A stretch of 64,000 bases of DNA, taken from the NCBI GenBank assembly GCA_905250125.1, contig CAJNOL010001101.1:1-64000 (forward strand), written 5' to 3'. The translations under genes were made by a program, and so were the position numbers. The stretch comes from Rotaria sordida. Its lineage: Eukaryota > Rotifera > Eurotatoria > Philodinida > Philodinidae. The notes below the pieces were generated by a model, which saw only the letters and a program-made list of their open reading frames with translations, was not told where the DNA came from and did no database searches. Below are positions 34,653 to 45,079 of this stretch, one piece after another (position 1 is the stretch's first letter; every line of letters begins with the position of its first letter).

Positions 34653-35683
34653 TTGTTGGCACATTGAAGCTAACCGACGAGCAGGAAGCTAACGAATAAC
34701 ATCAAGCAATCTATCTCCCGTGCGATATATTCCCAGTACTACTAGGAAATAGATGAATCCAGACATCACTACATAATTCCTAAATAATGTCACATGCATG
34801 ACAGACAATCAACGATACAAACTCAACATAAAAGTTTTGAACAACTTGGATACACATATTCGAAATAAGAAAACGAAATGAATACATTTGTTATTGAATT
34901 CAACAAATATTCTTCTTGAAAAAGGTACTATGTGCATCGTACGACAACATTTCTTTGACTTCAACACGATCTATTTTAATCCTCAAACTTTTGAAAAATA
35001 GGCGTAATTGTCGAATATTCCACCGAAAAGCCTTATATTATAATGTGATAATTCTCAGCGAGGAGTCAGACGCGATTCGATTAGATTGTGTACGAAATCG
35101 GACTATTATTTGCGGAAGTAGACCTAAACGTGGTAACGGTTAGGCACCAGTGGCGTCTCGATGGGACGTCGACGAATGACTAGACGCTCATTTTAGAAGT
35201 TTTCACTCAAAAGAAAAAATGCTATAAATATTTAAAAAGCTTGCACAGTTTGTATTTATGCAAAGAAATGAAATACTCTGGTTTTAGCTCTATTTTTTGT
35301 TGAGTTAACAAATAATCGAAAAATACAAATCTCTATGCATCCAATATGAACCGGAGTGCCTTCGGTGCGAACATATCTGCGATTATGGGCATATTCGTCC
35401 AAAACCATATGCCTTGAATTCAAGCTTATAAGCAGCATATATCGTAGCTAAATCGTGTTTTCAATTAAGGTAATATATCCATGATTTTCATAATTTGACT
35501 TCGATATGGTTCATGCCTAGGTTTAATTTACTCGATTCTTTGTTGAAATAACAAGAAAAGACAGGACACAAAAAAATCAGGATATCGCTTTCGTTATATA
35601 AATACAAATATATGTAATATAATCCCGTTTGATAAATTCAGTCAGACTGCTTTTCTTTATATTTTAAAAAGGTATGATGTATA
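34653..35683. other. Intergenic, no gene seen
   Basis: Frames at 34916-35143 and 35256-35438 are not recognisable. No repeat is clear here. Confidence 0.4.
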
Positions 35684-35961
35684 CAGGGTGGATCAAAAGC
35701 CGCTTTACCGAAAATAAATTCAATATCTTCATTACGGCTCGAGCAAACAAGCTGTTTTTTTTTGTCAATGATAGAGGAGTATTCAAGATTTATATCTATA
35801 CAGACAAGCCTAGAGAGGCCGTTCGTTAAGTACCAACCGTGATCTCAACAAAAAAATTTTCAAACATACCCTTATCATTGACAAAAAAATCAGCTCATTT
35901 GCTCGAGCCGTAATCAAGATAATCAATTCCTTTTCGGTAAAGTAATTTTTGGTCCGCCCTG
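35684..35961. mobile_element. Mariner-type MITE, 278 bp, TA duplication
   Basis: Inverted arms of about 100 bp start with cagggtggatcaaaagccgc (left) and, reverse-complemented, cagggcggaccaaaaattac (right). Both share tttaccgaaaa and attacggctcgagcaaa further in. TA flanks both ends (35682-35683 and 35962-35963). The terminus type matches that of the mariner fragment at 29875 (cagggtggtccaaaag), but the inner sequence differs. No coding content. Confidence 0.8.
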
Positions 35962-36433
35962 TATATGCCGGTGTTCTCTATATCATTCCGCAAAAAATGT
36001 TGTCATTCAATTTCTATCATTCTTTACTCTTAATCGCAATTATCAGTGAATTTTCTTCACAGCTATCACTTCTAGATAATTTCGACGATCTTCGATTACT
36101 TGATTTTTTAAACTTCTTTGCGAAAGCACGGAGTCCACTTGGGGATCACATTACTTACAGGTAATACACTGATAGTGGATCAAGATGCAACAGATGCTTA
36201 GCATTATTGAAAAGCGGCTGGAGGTACAGATTGTGCACCATTTGCTGCGTTTTGTATATTCGAAACGCGTGCAAATGCGAATCAACATCAAGCACAATCA
36301 TATCCAATACACACATAAATGTGTTTAGCCGAGGACGATGAATACAGAGTCCATATACGCTTGTAAATGACTGCATGCGATTGTATTTTGGCGTTTCACA
36401 TGGCTTATTATTAGGATCATATATCTCCTTAGC

Positions 36434-36602
36434 CGTATACGGAGAAATACGATCGTATACCAACAAATACGAAATAAAGGGGAGACAGCAAACGAGCATT
36501 TCTTTGTCCATAAACGATCGTATTTCTCTGTATACAGCACGAAGATATGCTATCGTAATGTTGAATCTTGTAAAGCACCGTATTTCTCCGCTTACGATCG
36601 GT
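36434..36602. repeat. Inverted repeat with TACGGAGAAATACGATCGT motif, plus a third copy
   Basis: gtatacggagaaatacgatc at 36434 is mirrored by gatcgtatttctctgtatac at about 36517-36534. A third, partial copy (cgtatttctccgcttacgatc) follows at about 36580. Probably a small MITE or a cluster of protein-binding motifs. Confidence 0.55.
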
Positions 36603-37014
36603 TTTCGAGCGTTCCTGCTTGCCTTAGAAGAACTCTAGCTGCGTCTCATTCAGGCCGCAAACAAATGCATTTCATGTCTGAGACACGTCTAAAGGTGAAC
36701 AATGGACGCCCACATTTGAATGTAATTAAGTTGGTAAAGTGTCGAACCAGAATTTGAATTCGAATTTGAATTCGAATCTGAATTCACTCCACATTTCTCC
36801 TATTCCAGCGCAAACAGTAAAATGTCTATTTGAACTCAAAGCTGATTTTTGACGTATATTTTCGAATCCATTTATATTCAAATTCGAATTGGACAACTTA
36901 TGCAACCAGAATAGAGAATTGTTGAAGATCAGTGGTGTGAGCATGACTAATCGAAGGGCAAAGTAGTCAGTTAAATAACACTCATGAATGATGGACTTTC
37001 TGATGATAAGACGA
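36603..37014. other. Intergenic with short GAATTC-rich run
   Basis: Around 36752-36785, gaatttgaattcgaatttga and its continuation form a cryptic simple repeat. Nothing else is supported. Confidence 0.45.
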
Positions 37015-37534
37015 TCACATTATAGTTTTTATACGTGAACTTTCAGCAACTATATTTAATAGAATATCTCGACAATGGTCACTGATCAAAGTTGTCTTCC
37101 AAACGATGAGTTTAGTGAGTTGAGGAAAAAGCAGTATCAGACTTTTTCTATGCATCAATGTGACTTGAAAGAGGTCTTGTGTAACGTTAGTAGATTGTCT
37201 TTTCATGATCTCAATAGGATTTCCAACTAGTGACGCGAACACTCAATTTGCAAACATTTCCAACTGATCACATTGATGCTCATTACCTATGTCGAGAAAA
37301 GTGACTTCGAAACACCATTCATTTGCTCTCGGGATATGACGAGAGAAAGCGACAAGTCGACAACAAAGCGTAATGTAGACTCAATTGTTTGCGCATACAA
37401 CAAAACTCGATTACTAAACGTGCCATGCGATCGTTAAGATTGAAAAAGCTGAAAAGAGCGTCGGGTCTTGATAGGTAATACCAGATACAAAGTATCAGCT
37501 TGTTTGAAATCTTCTCAAACTCCATCATAAACAT
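37015..37534 (-). pseudogene. Decayed F-box-like gene
   Basis: The minus frame from about 37530 reads EFEKISNKLILCIWYYLSRP and DALFSFFNLNDRMARLV, which matches the pattern of bdelloid F-box N-termini (hydrophobic helix, xYLSxxD, LFSFxxLNxR). It stops at 37319. A second frame (37242-37015) carries a leucine-rich piece (LLFPQLTKLIVWKTTLISDH), as expected downstream in this family. Several stops separate them and no intron explains all of them. Most likely a degenerate relative of the F-box gene at 19312. Confidence 0.4.
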
Positions 37535-37599
37535 ACAGAATCACGTTGAAAACTAGTTGAGTTGTATATTGTCGTTGACTTTAGAAATATCTGAAGACA

Positions 37600-38303
37600 A
37601 ACCAATAATTTCAAACGGTAATATTCCTATACATTTAAATATGTATCTAAAATTTGATCGTTTTTAATCAAATTTTTAGCACAGATAGAACTCGAAAAAC
37701 TGTGATCGTAGACACTAATCCGCCCTCGATTAGTTGATCTATAAGACTGAGATATGATTATCTCATTGGAAATGTTCTTTCATCAGAAAAGCTGAGCCTT
37801 CAGTCAGATAGATCTAACTCGGTATGAGTTGGATCAATTATTTGAAATTTTTTTCTATAATTCACCATAGGTGCACAAGTGTTTACTCCAAGTTTCAGAA
37901 TTACAATTCTAATTTAAGTGGAGATACATCAAGATCAAGAGATGACTATTGCATATTTTACCAAATGCATGGATCTGATCGAAATGAGACGGCTTTTTCA
38001 CCTACGAAAGTAGATATACGAGACTACATTTAGCACTAAAAAAGCCAGTAATAACTTATCAAAAAGCTGAAGAATAAACAAATTTTCCTGAGATCCTATT
38101 CGGGTTCATTAGCTGAGATATAATTCTCTGAATATGAAGACAGCGATGGACTTATAACTCGGCTATATGTTAATTAATCGAGAATGGGTTGATGTCTACG
38201 ATCACAATTTTCCGAGGTCTATTTGTGCTAGAAATTTGGTTGAAAACGATGAAACGTTAGATACATATTTAGGTGTATAGGAACATATGTCCAGGACTGT
38301 ATT
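37600..38303. repeat. Diverged inverted repeat, arms about 150 bp
   Basis: The left arm (37600-37752) and right arm (38157-38303) match in inverse orientation. Examples are ttcctatac...aaatatgtatctaa, then aatcaaatttttagcacaga against aaccaaatttctagcacaaa, and tgtgatcgtagaca on both. Arms are roughly 80% alike by eye, with a 400-bp spacer. It could be an old foldback element or inverted duplicates of gene debris. Confidence 0.6.
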
Positions 38304-39459
38304 GTATAAGTAAGATGGTACTGAACACAGAGAAATCTCAAACTCTAGCGCTTTGTACACCAGTTTCTTCGAACACAGTTTTGTTTTCGATGCCACAGAA
38401 CCTCGAATGAGATAACCTAATAAATTGCACTTCAGACATACTTTTGAACGAGACATTTTAATCAAATCATTCGATCTTTGTCCGATGTATGAAATTATTT
38501 AATAAGAAAATCATGCCGTAAAAGGTGATGGAAATTCTTCATCACTCAGTTCAACTATCATCTACAGCATTTATCCAAACACCTATGAAAAGCAGCAATT
38601 CAGAATGAGCTTTTCTAACAGTCTACGAATCTTACATTGGACATGATTCAGGATTCAAAAATAAACCATCATAAGAAAGATGCTTATCCAATGTAGTAGT
38701 TGAAACCAATAAACTGAATAGCCGTCTAAAACCTTAGATCCAAATTCCAAAGCCTCAAAACTTGGAAGCAATCCGAAATCCAAAATCCCAAAATCGAAAA
38801 AATTCCGTATTGTTTCATTCTAATCCTACCGATATTTTTTATTTTTTTATCGACTTATACTCCACAAATGTCAGTCGCCTATCAAATTTCTCACGCTCTA
38901 CACTTCTCTTTCATACATATTCTCTTCCTAGCGCTTTTTGTTGTTATTTATTCTTTTTTTTCTGTCTATTGTACTCCTTCCAGAGTATTTATAAGACTTG
39001 CAAGAAAATCACATTCATGACACAGTCACCTTAATTCAAGTACTTGGAAAAAATAAATGAGTCATTGATTAAAATCGATTACGAAAGTGTAATAAAGTAA
39101 TAATGTGAACATGAAACAGTTATAATTGTTGCATGTTCATATCTTTACTTTATTACGCAACCATCGACAAATAATCGATTATAATTAACGATTATTCAGT
39201 ACTATGAATTGAAACTGGGCAGTTAGATCAGTTGCTAAGAATTGGAACTGATCAACCAGTTGAATTCCTAGAAACCGAAACTGATTGACTAGATCATATG
39301 AACTTTGAACTGATTCTTTCAGATTGAAATTGTTACAGCCTTATCTGACAACAAAACCAGCAACTATCAATAATAGAGATAACGAGTGAGGTAAGAAATC
39401 TAATGTACCTAAATATCATTCCAAGTAAAGAAGAGACGTCTACATTTTGATGAATAGAA
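38304..39459. other. Intergenic, with one hairpin
   Basis: Apart from the inverted repeat listed at 39073-39180, I see nothing supported. The frame at 38762-39034 is low-complexity. Confidence 0.4.
39073..39180. repeat. Small inverted repeat (MITE-like)
   Basis: Left aatcgattacgaaagtgtaa, taaagtaataatgtgaacat; right, reverse-complemented, aatcgattatttgtcgatgg, ttgcgtaataaagtaaagat, atgaacatgc. Arms are about 48 bp with a short loop. Confidence 0.6.
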
Positions 39460-40047
39460 ATGATCACATTTCAAGCAATGCAGTCGCCCATCACATTGAC
39501 GATAATTCTCTTGTTGGGTGTCGTCAAATTCAAGACGAATGACCGCGTTACAGCGATACGTATTGTTCGAAGGGAAATATATTCTCGTAGAGATATCAAT
39601 ACGACCGAATCCAAATCAGAGCCAAATCAGCCTCGAAAGCCAATATGTACGTTGGATAGCCAATGCCACGGACATGGCAAGTGTCAAGAAAGCATATGCG
39701 TGTGCGAAAAAGGCTGGTTAACATGGAAGCGTGGTCGACGATGTTCGTACGAACAAAAGTCGAAAACAATTGCTGTGATTGTTTCCATTTTGCTCGGTGG
39801 ATTCGGTGTCGATTGGTTCGTTCTAGCACGCGGAAACGAACAATACATATTCGCTGGAATAATGAAACTATTAGTCTCATCTGGTTGCTGCATCTTGGCT
39901 CCCATGTCGAGATATAAAGAAGAAAGAGCCATGTGCTGTAATATAATTATCGGTATTGTTGCGCTTATATGGTGGATAGTCGATTGGAGCCGAATTTTAG
40001 TCGGAACTTTCCCTGATGGCCGTGGCGCTCCACTTGTGGAATGGTGA
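39460..40047 (+). CDS. TM2 domain protein with EGF-like segment, single exon
   Basis: A frame of 195 residues. A signal peptide (ITLTIILLLGVVKF, about 10-25) precedes a short extracellular part with a cysteine pattern CTLDSQCHGHGKCQESICVC (about 63-82), EGF-like. The TM2 domain follows: helix TIAVIVSILLGGFGVDWFVL, the conserved G-x-D-W-F turn, then a second helix and WWIVDWSRILVGTFPDG. TM2 proteins are small membrane proteins; animal members (TM2D1-3) are linked to Notch signalling and amyloid. Here the first ATG (39460) or the second (39478) could start it. No defect seen. TG-rich hairpins follow 215 bp downstream. Confidence 0.8.
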   Translation: MITFQAMQSPITLTIILLLGVVKFKTNDRVTAIRIVRREIYSRRDINTTESKSEPNQPRKPICTLDSQCHGHGKCQESICVCEKGWLTWKRGRRCSYEQKSKTIAVIVSILLGGFGVDWFVLARGNEQYIFAGIMKLLVSSGCCILAPMSRYKEERAMCCNIIIGIVALIWWIVDWSRILVGTFPDGRGAPLVEW

Positions 40048-40262
40048 ACAAACTCAAAAAACTTCCCACACATCAACGAACCATGTAGACTTTTACAAAA
40101 AAATTGAATTAAACATACATACACATATTTTCAACCCATCGACATGTAATTTTTTTGTCCGTCCCACAATAATATTCGTCAATTCGATAATTTCTCCCTC
40201 TGTCAAACTGCTACCTTTGCACCTCATAAATTTCCTTCCACTGATCGCTATACAGAACGCTT

Positions 40263-40428
40263 ATGGGTGGATGTGAGTGTGGATGTAGGTGCGAGTATTT
40301 GTGTAGGTGTGGCTAGGATACGAGTGTGGGAGTGGGATGGATGTGGGTGTGGCTAGGATACGAGTGTGGGGGTGGGATGGATGTGGGTGTGGCTTTTGGC
40401 GTTTACATCACATCCATACCCCACACCT
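40263..40428. repeat. TGTGGG-type foldback hairpin 9, with 40-bp tandem duplication
   Basis: Within the G-rich half, a 40-bp block starting ggctaggatacgagtgtggg is repeated in tandem (40311 and 40351). The C-rich half is short (catcacatccataccccacacc). The polarity is G-rich then C-rich. Confidence 0.85.
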
Positions 40429-40702
40429 TCTGCGTATCTATCTCCTTCTTTCTATTCTCAACAATCGATACTGACTTTACTGTTAATAGTGGCCTGGAAT
40501 ATTTCAAACGAATAACTATACCAACAACGTGTGTATATAAATAATTCTTAAAAAACACAGCTAGTCAATTACATTTTGATTTTCCCCAGTGTGAATCACT
40601 TCACATTGATATGCAGCTTTAGATTTTTCGTCCACTATAAACTAAAAGTTGAAAACATGTTCTCTTATATTTCATTTCCCTTAAAAAAATAAATTGATCT
40701 TT

Positions 40703-40806
40703 TGGGTGTGGGTGTGAGTGTGGGTGGGGTGTGTGGGTGTGGGATGTGGATGTGGGGTGTGAGTGCAAATTTGATTTCACTCATCAACACCCCCACCCCC
40801 ACACTC
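40703..40806. repeat. TGTGGG-type foldback hairpin 10, abutting a TPR gene fragment
   Basis: A long G-rich half (tgggtgtgggtgtgagtgtg, gggtgtgtgggtgtgggatg), loop with aaatttgatttcactc, then aacacccccacccccacac. Coding sequence of a TPR protein begins within 8 bp of its right edge. Confidence 0.85.
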
Positions 40807-40813
40807 TCAACCA

Positions 40814-40990
40814 GACATGGCTACTTCTTACAATATCATTGGCTTAGTATATTCCAACATGAGTGAATATTCAAAAGCACTTTCATTTCTCGAACGAGCA
40901 CTTCACGTGAAAAAGAAAACTCTTTCCCCAATGCATCCACATATTGTCCTAGCGAAAAGTAATACTGAACGTATGAAAGAGAAAATGTAA
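40814..40990 (+). pseudogene. TPR (kinesin-light-chain-like) gene, 3' fragment
   Basis: 58 codons from DMATSYNIIGLVYSNMSEYS through KALSFLERALHVKKKTL, SPMHPHIVLAKSNTERMKEK and M, then TAA. This is the consensus of the 42-residue TPR found in bdelloid kinesin-light-chain-like/NPHP3-like proteins (DLATSYNNIGxVYxxMGEYxKAL). Only the last repeat and C-terminus remain. The upstream part is replaced by the TG-rich hairpin. The internal ATG at 40817 could start a 57-residue peptide, but a lone TPR is unlikely to be functional. Confidence 0.75.
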
Positions 40991-41074
40991 TAAATATTTT
41001 TCTAGCTACAATTAATAAATGCAGCTCAACACTTTCTCACAGTTGACTATGAGTTTTATACTTTCCTTAACTAT

Positions 41075-41122
41075 TGTGGGTATGGGTATCAGTTATCTCG
41101 TCACCACCGCTCACACACATAC
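41075..41122. repeat. TGTGGG-type foldback hairpin 11 (degenerate)
   Basis: attgtgggtatgggtatcag, then ctcacacacatacc. Short and decayed. It lies 30-40 bp from the end of the glutaminase fragment. Confidence 0.55.
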
Positions 41123-41149
41123 CGTTAGTAAAAATGCATAGATTTGAAT

Positions 41150-41870
41150 TTTGTGTTCATCCTGTATTTTATCGTGATTGTCAAATTCAGCATTTCTCAG
41201 AAGTTCATATATCTGCATATTATTGCGGCTCCAATAAGGTTTCAGGTTTTGATAGAAATATTCAACCAAGTACATCTTATCATAGATAATATTAAATGAC
41301 AAGAAGTCGTACACTCGTTCAGTTTGTCCAATGAAAAAGTCACTGAAATATCGGGACAATGATCGTTGGCAGCTCGCAGAAAACATCTACCATCACAGGC
41401 GCGCAATACATCATGATGAGCGAAGTTCTCTCGGCTCATAACAGTAGCTAATATCGATGTTTAGTTCTGGACAGCACCTGTTATTGTCAGATATTGAGCT
41501 TCCAAATCGATTCGGACGTTGTCATCCTTCTTCGCGAGTAATAATTGATCAACAGATCGGAATGAAAGCATATCCATGCCAACGCAATGGTATCGTGAAG
41601 CAAAAAAATGTTGATCGTTGTTGTTGATAACCAATTCGGTCGTATTGTCGAAATAGGTTTGCACACAATATTGGTTACTATCTGTTGCATGCGATGTAAA
41701 TGTTACATAGCTCATAGATCGAGCCAGAAGATCGAGATCTTTTGGCAGGAGAGGAGAAAGAAATTTAATGTCCAGAGCAACATCATATGCTTCAAACTCG
41801 TAGGGAGTTATGGTCACCATAACAGTCACATTCTTTTGCTTAAGGGCTGATAGTAAATACTTAAAACGAA
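41150..41870 (-). pseudogene. Glutaminase GtaA-like (DUF5127) gene fragment
   Basis: On the minus strand the frame 41870-41464 gives KNVTVMVTITPYEFEAYDVA, DIKFLSPLLPKDLDLLARSM, SYVTFTSHATDSNQYCVQTY, a match to the N-terminal domain of GtaA-like glutaminases. A TAA at 41461-41463 interrupts the frame. It then continues with MSRENFAHHDVLRACDGRC and PDISVTFSLDKLNE. A frame change near 41320 is needed to reach DKMYLVEYFYQNLKPYWSRN. The catalytic domain is absent. Nonsense, frameshift and missing ends make this a pseudogene fragment. Related full-length proteins are secreted and about 700 residues. Confidence 0.65.
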
Positions 41871-42263
41871 GTCAAACCGGACAGAATCCTGAAAAGTACT
41901 GAAAGCACAAAGATCATTAAAATCGTTGAGCACCTGTTCTCCCTTGTCTGTTATGTACTATAATACGATAGTTTTCGAATAACAAAAAATTTCTTAGTTC
42001 GCAAGCATATTTTTTATATGAAGATGGTCACATAAATGTCATAGCCGGTTTATGCTTATCACAAATGGTCTGCTAAACTACTACCATGACTACGATTAGC
42101 TAAAATCTTTGAATTCTTTAGGCCAAAACTAGAGTAATCCAGTTTTATTCAGAATCAAAATTTTCAATTAATTTACTTTGATCGATCCTCAGCAAAATTT
42201 TAATGCTACTAAAGCACATTGATGTCAATCATCTTAGAATCAATATTGAATCATGCACATCAG

Positions 42264-44111
42264 TCAAATCGTCTTCAGAATGGCAAATTCGTCCTTATCA
42301 AGTAGTTCCTGAGCCAGTTGAATCACTTGTTCGATGAATTTGTCCATATCCGAGAATCTTGTTCGATGATTCGTAATACACATTCGCAAAGCAAATGTAT
42401 TCGTACCAATGACAAATGGCGAAACAACGGCAATGCCTCGTTCTTGTATCATTATCAATAAATGTTTATTGAATTTGTTTAACATGTCGTGTTGATTGAT
42501 AATATTCGACTGACATACAATATAACGAAAACAAACAATATTTAATGTTACTTTCGCCAACAATTCGACTTCATTTGAATGTTGTTCAATTAAATGAGCA
42601 AAATACAATGCTTGATCAACATTTTGTTCCATAATGCGACCGAATCGTTCGATTCCATAGGTTTTCAAGGTCATCCAAACTTTTATGGCTTTTGTATTAC
42701 GTGAAAGTTCAAGACCATAATCACTGAAAAAATATTCACCTTCACTCGGTGTTATGCCACCGTCCATCAATGTCAAATAGGATACGGTTGGTTGAGCAAA
42801 TGTCGAACGATGTAATTGACCATCGCGCACCAAAATACAACCACATTCATATGGAATAAAGAGCCATTTATGCAAATCAAATGCAATCGAATCGGCTCGT
42901 TCCAAGCCTGTGAACAATGGCCGAAGACGTGGTGAACAACATGCAACCGCACCAATAGCACCATCGACATGAAACCAGAGATCATTCGGTCGACGAGCAC
43001 ACAGATCAGCTAAACCTTGTAGATCATCAATAGCTCCAGTGCCCACCGTACCGGCTGAACCAACAATAAAGCCACATGCGTTCGGATCGATGTACGCCTC
43101 TAATGCCTGAAGAAGAATCACCTAGAATGAAATACATGTCAGATTTCAACGAACCTGCACATCGATTTGTCGTTGTTCATTTGTCGAAACATAAACGATA
43201 TTTTCTTTATTGATACCGAGCAGATTGGCAGCACGGATAATACAACTGTGCGTATCTTTCGAACAGTAGATGATCATGATTCGTTCATGAAATTTTTTTC
43301 TAGCCACTGCTAAAGCAATGATTGTAGCCACCGATGTACCACTGACGAGAATGCCTGAACTTGTCTCATCATTCGGAAAACCCATCAACAATTTGAGCCA
43401 GCACAAGACTTTACGTTCTAAATAGATACTTGCCTGTTGACCGCCCCAAGACATTGTATTAATTGTTCCAGTGATAAATTCGGCTAGAGCTCCAATCGCT
43501 GAACCGCTGCCGTAGACATGACCCCAAAAAAGAGGATGAATATTACCAATAATATAGGGAAGAATAGTCGTGCAAATTTCATCATAGACTTGCCATGGTG
43601 ATTGACCTTGAAGTGGAAGATCACCATTAAGAATAGTTTGTTTGATTGTTAATGGTAATGGACTCCAGGTTGGTCGGAGACGAATATCACGCATGTAGTC
43701 GATCATATTATCCATAATTTTATGCCCTAACAATCGCAAATCATTCCAATCGGTTGGATCGAGTGAGATTTCGGTTGTTGTATTCATTGCAAGCCCTGAC
43801 ACATGTCCTAATTCAAGTTTAAAAGACCATAATTTCTCATAGTTTCGACTACCGAAACGTACTGGAAATGATATTTGAAGATTTTCATCGACTGTTACAC
43901 AAATACTGGATATTGATGTTTGGAGTAAATCAATCATCAATATATCGAATTCATCGATTGTCTCACACAGACAATGAGTCAACGCCGAGCACTGATCGTT
44001 ATTCAATGATACCATTCGTGCCAATATTCCATGGTGATGAAGTTCGATAGTGAGACATTCACTCGAATTGCGCACCAACTGAAGACAGTAGTTGTCGTTT
44101 AGTGGATACAT
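42264..44111 (-). CDS. PLP-dependent amino-acid decarboxylase (group II, aromatic type)
   Basis: Exon 1 is 44111-43155 and exon 2 is 43121-42264, separated by a 33-nt GT-AG segment (43154-43122) that restores frame (IDVQ-VILLQALEAY); the product is 604 residues. From about residue 110 it follows the family: PLFWGHVYGSGSAIGALAEF, TMSWGGQQASIYLERKVL, GILVSGTSVATIIALAVAR, CSKDTHSCIIRAANLLGI, FIVGSAGTVGTGAIDDL, LWFHVDGAIGA, and the PLP lysine in SIAFDLHKWLFIPYECG. The aspartate of HVDGA binds the pyridine nitrogen. It should decarboxylate an aromatic or related amino acid in the cytosol. The N-terminal 100-110 residues (YCLQLVRNSSECLTIELHHH) precede the usual domain start and are unfamiliar. No ATG lies between 44111 and the upstream stop. 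Confidence 0.85.
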
Positions 44112-45079
44112 GATTTTGATCAAAAGAATCGAAACAAGTCAGTGATACTATTACAATTCGTTATCATCATGTATACAGTGAGAAAATGACGGCGAGAAAG
44201 TCTAAAGTAAAGATCAAACAACACTTGACATCAGCGATATCGAAGTTATGATTACAGGACTCGTAGAAGTCTTTCTTTTCTTGCTTTATCACTTTTAAAA
44301 AGAGATGATATTGCAGAATTCACGGAGCAACATCAACAAAGATATCTACTACATGTCTTCTATCAAACAAACGAGAGACCTTTGATAGTGGTGTCACATA
44401 TCCGAAAGTTCGAAGAAGTGCTCACTTCTTCCACGTGAGATGCTACATGGTTCCTGAAAATGCAACATCTCCCAAGAGAGATATGAGCACTTCTCCAAAT
44501 TTCGGGATATATGACACTACTGATAAGTACCGAAAACTGTGCCCCTCATGAAATTCGTTTTTTGCGCCGTTAGACATACACGCGCAATGACTAGATACGA
44601 TTAATGAAAGAACCAGACCAATAGTCGCTACAATGTCAAGGGTGGGTAGGTTGAGAACAGGTATGAGAAGTTAAAGAGCTAGAAAAGCGAATAATGATTC
44701 ATATCATTCTATCGACTGATTCGATAAAGAAAAATTCTGTTGGCTTTTCCTTTACTATTCATCTTTATCCACTCATCTGCAAAAAATCGAGATCTAGCTC
44801 GTAGACATTTAGGAAAGAAACTAGAAAACCAGTAGAAATCTCTGTTGATTTATCTAGTAGTTATTCAAATACATAAAACAACATCAGACAATTACAATAT
44901 AAATATAGAACAAATGTGATTTTATTTAGAAATAGAACTCTAATATAAAACAAATCATAGATTTTGTTGCATCATCATCATCATAGTTTACATATGGCGT
45001 CGATCTGCTTGTAAATAATTTACTCGTTATTTTTGTGTTTTAATTTTTAAAATAACATTTAACAGCATGTGATAATACT
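44112..45079. other. Intergenic, with one MITE-like hairpin
   Basis: Nothing supported apart from the hairpin listed at 44385-44522. Confidence 0.4.
44385..44522. repeat. MITE-like hairpin, arms about 60 bp
   Basis: Left tagtggtgtcacatatccga, gaagaagtgctcac; right, reverse-complemented, cagtagtgtcatatatcccg, ggagaagtgctcat. Further in, agatgctac and agatgttgc correspond. No coding capacity; the target duplication is unclear. Confidence 0.6.

Noticed and set aside
36155-36511. 118-codon minus frame (LNTFMCVLDMIVLDVDSHLH)
   Set aside because: Somewhat protein-like but with no start context, family or splice partners, and it overlaps the inverted repeat at 36434. Left out for lack of support.
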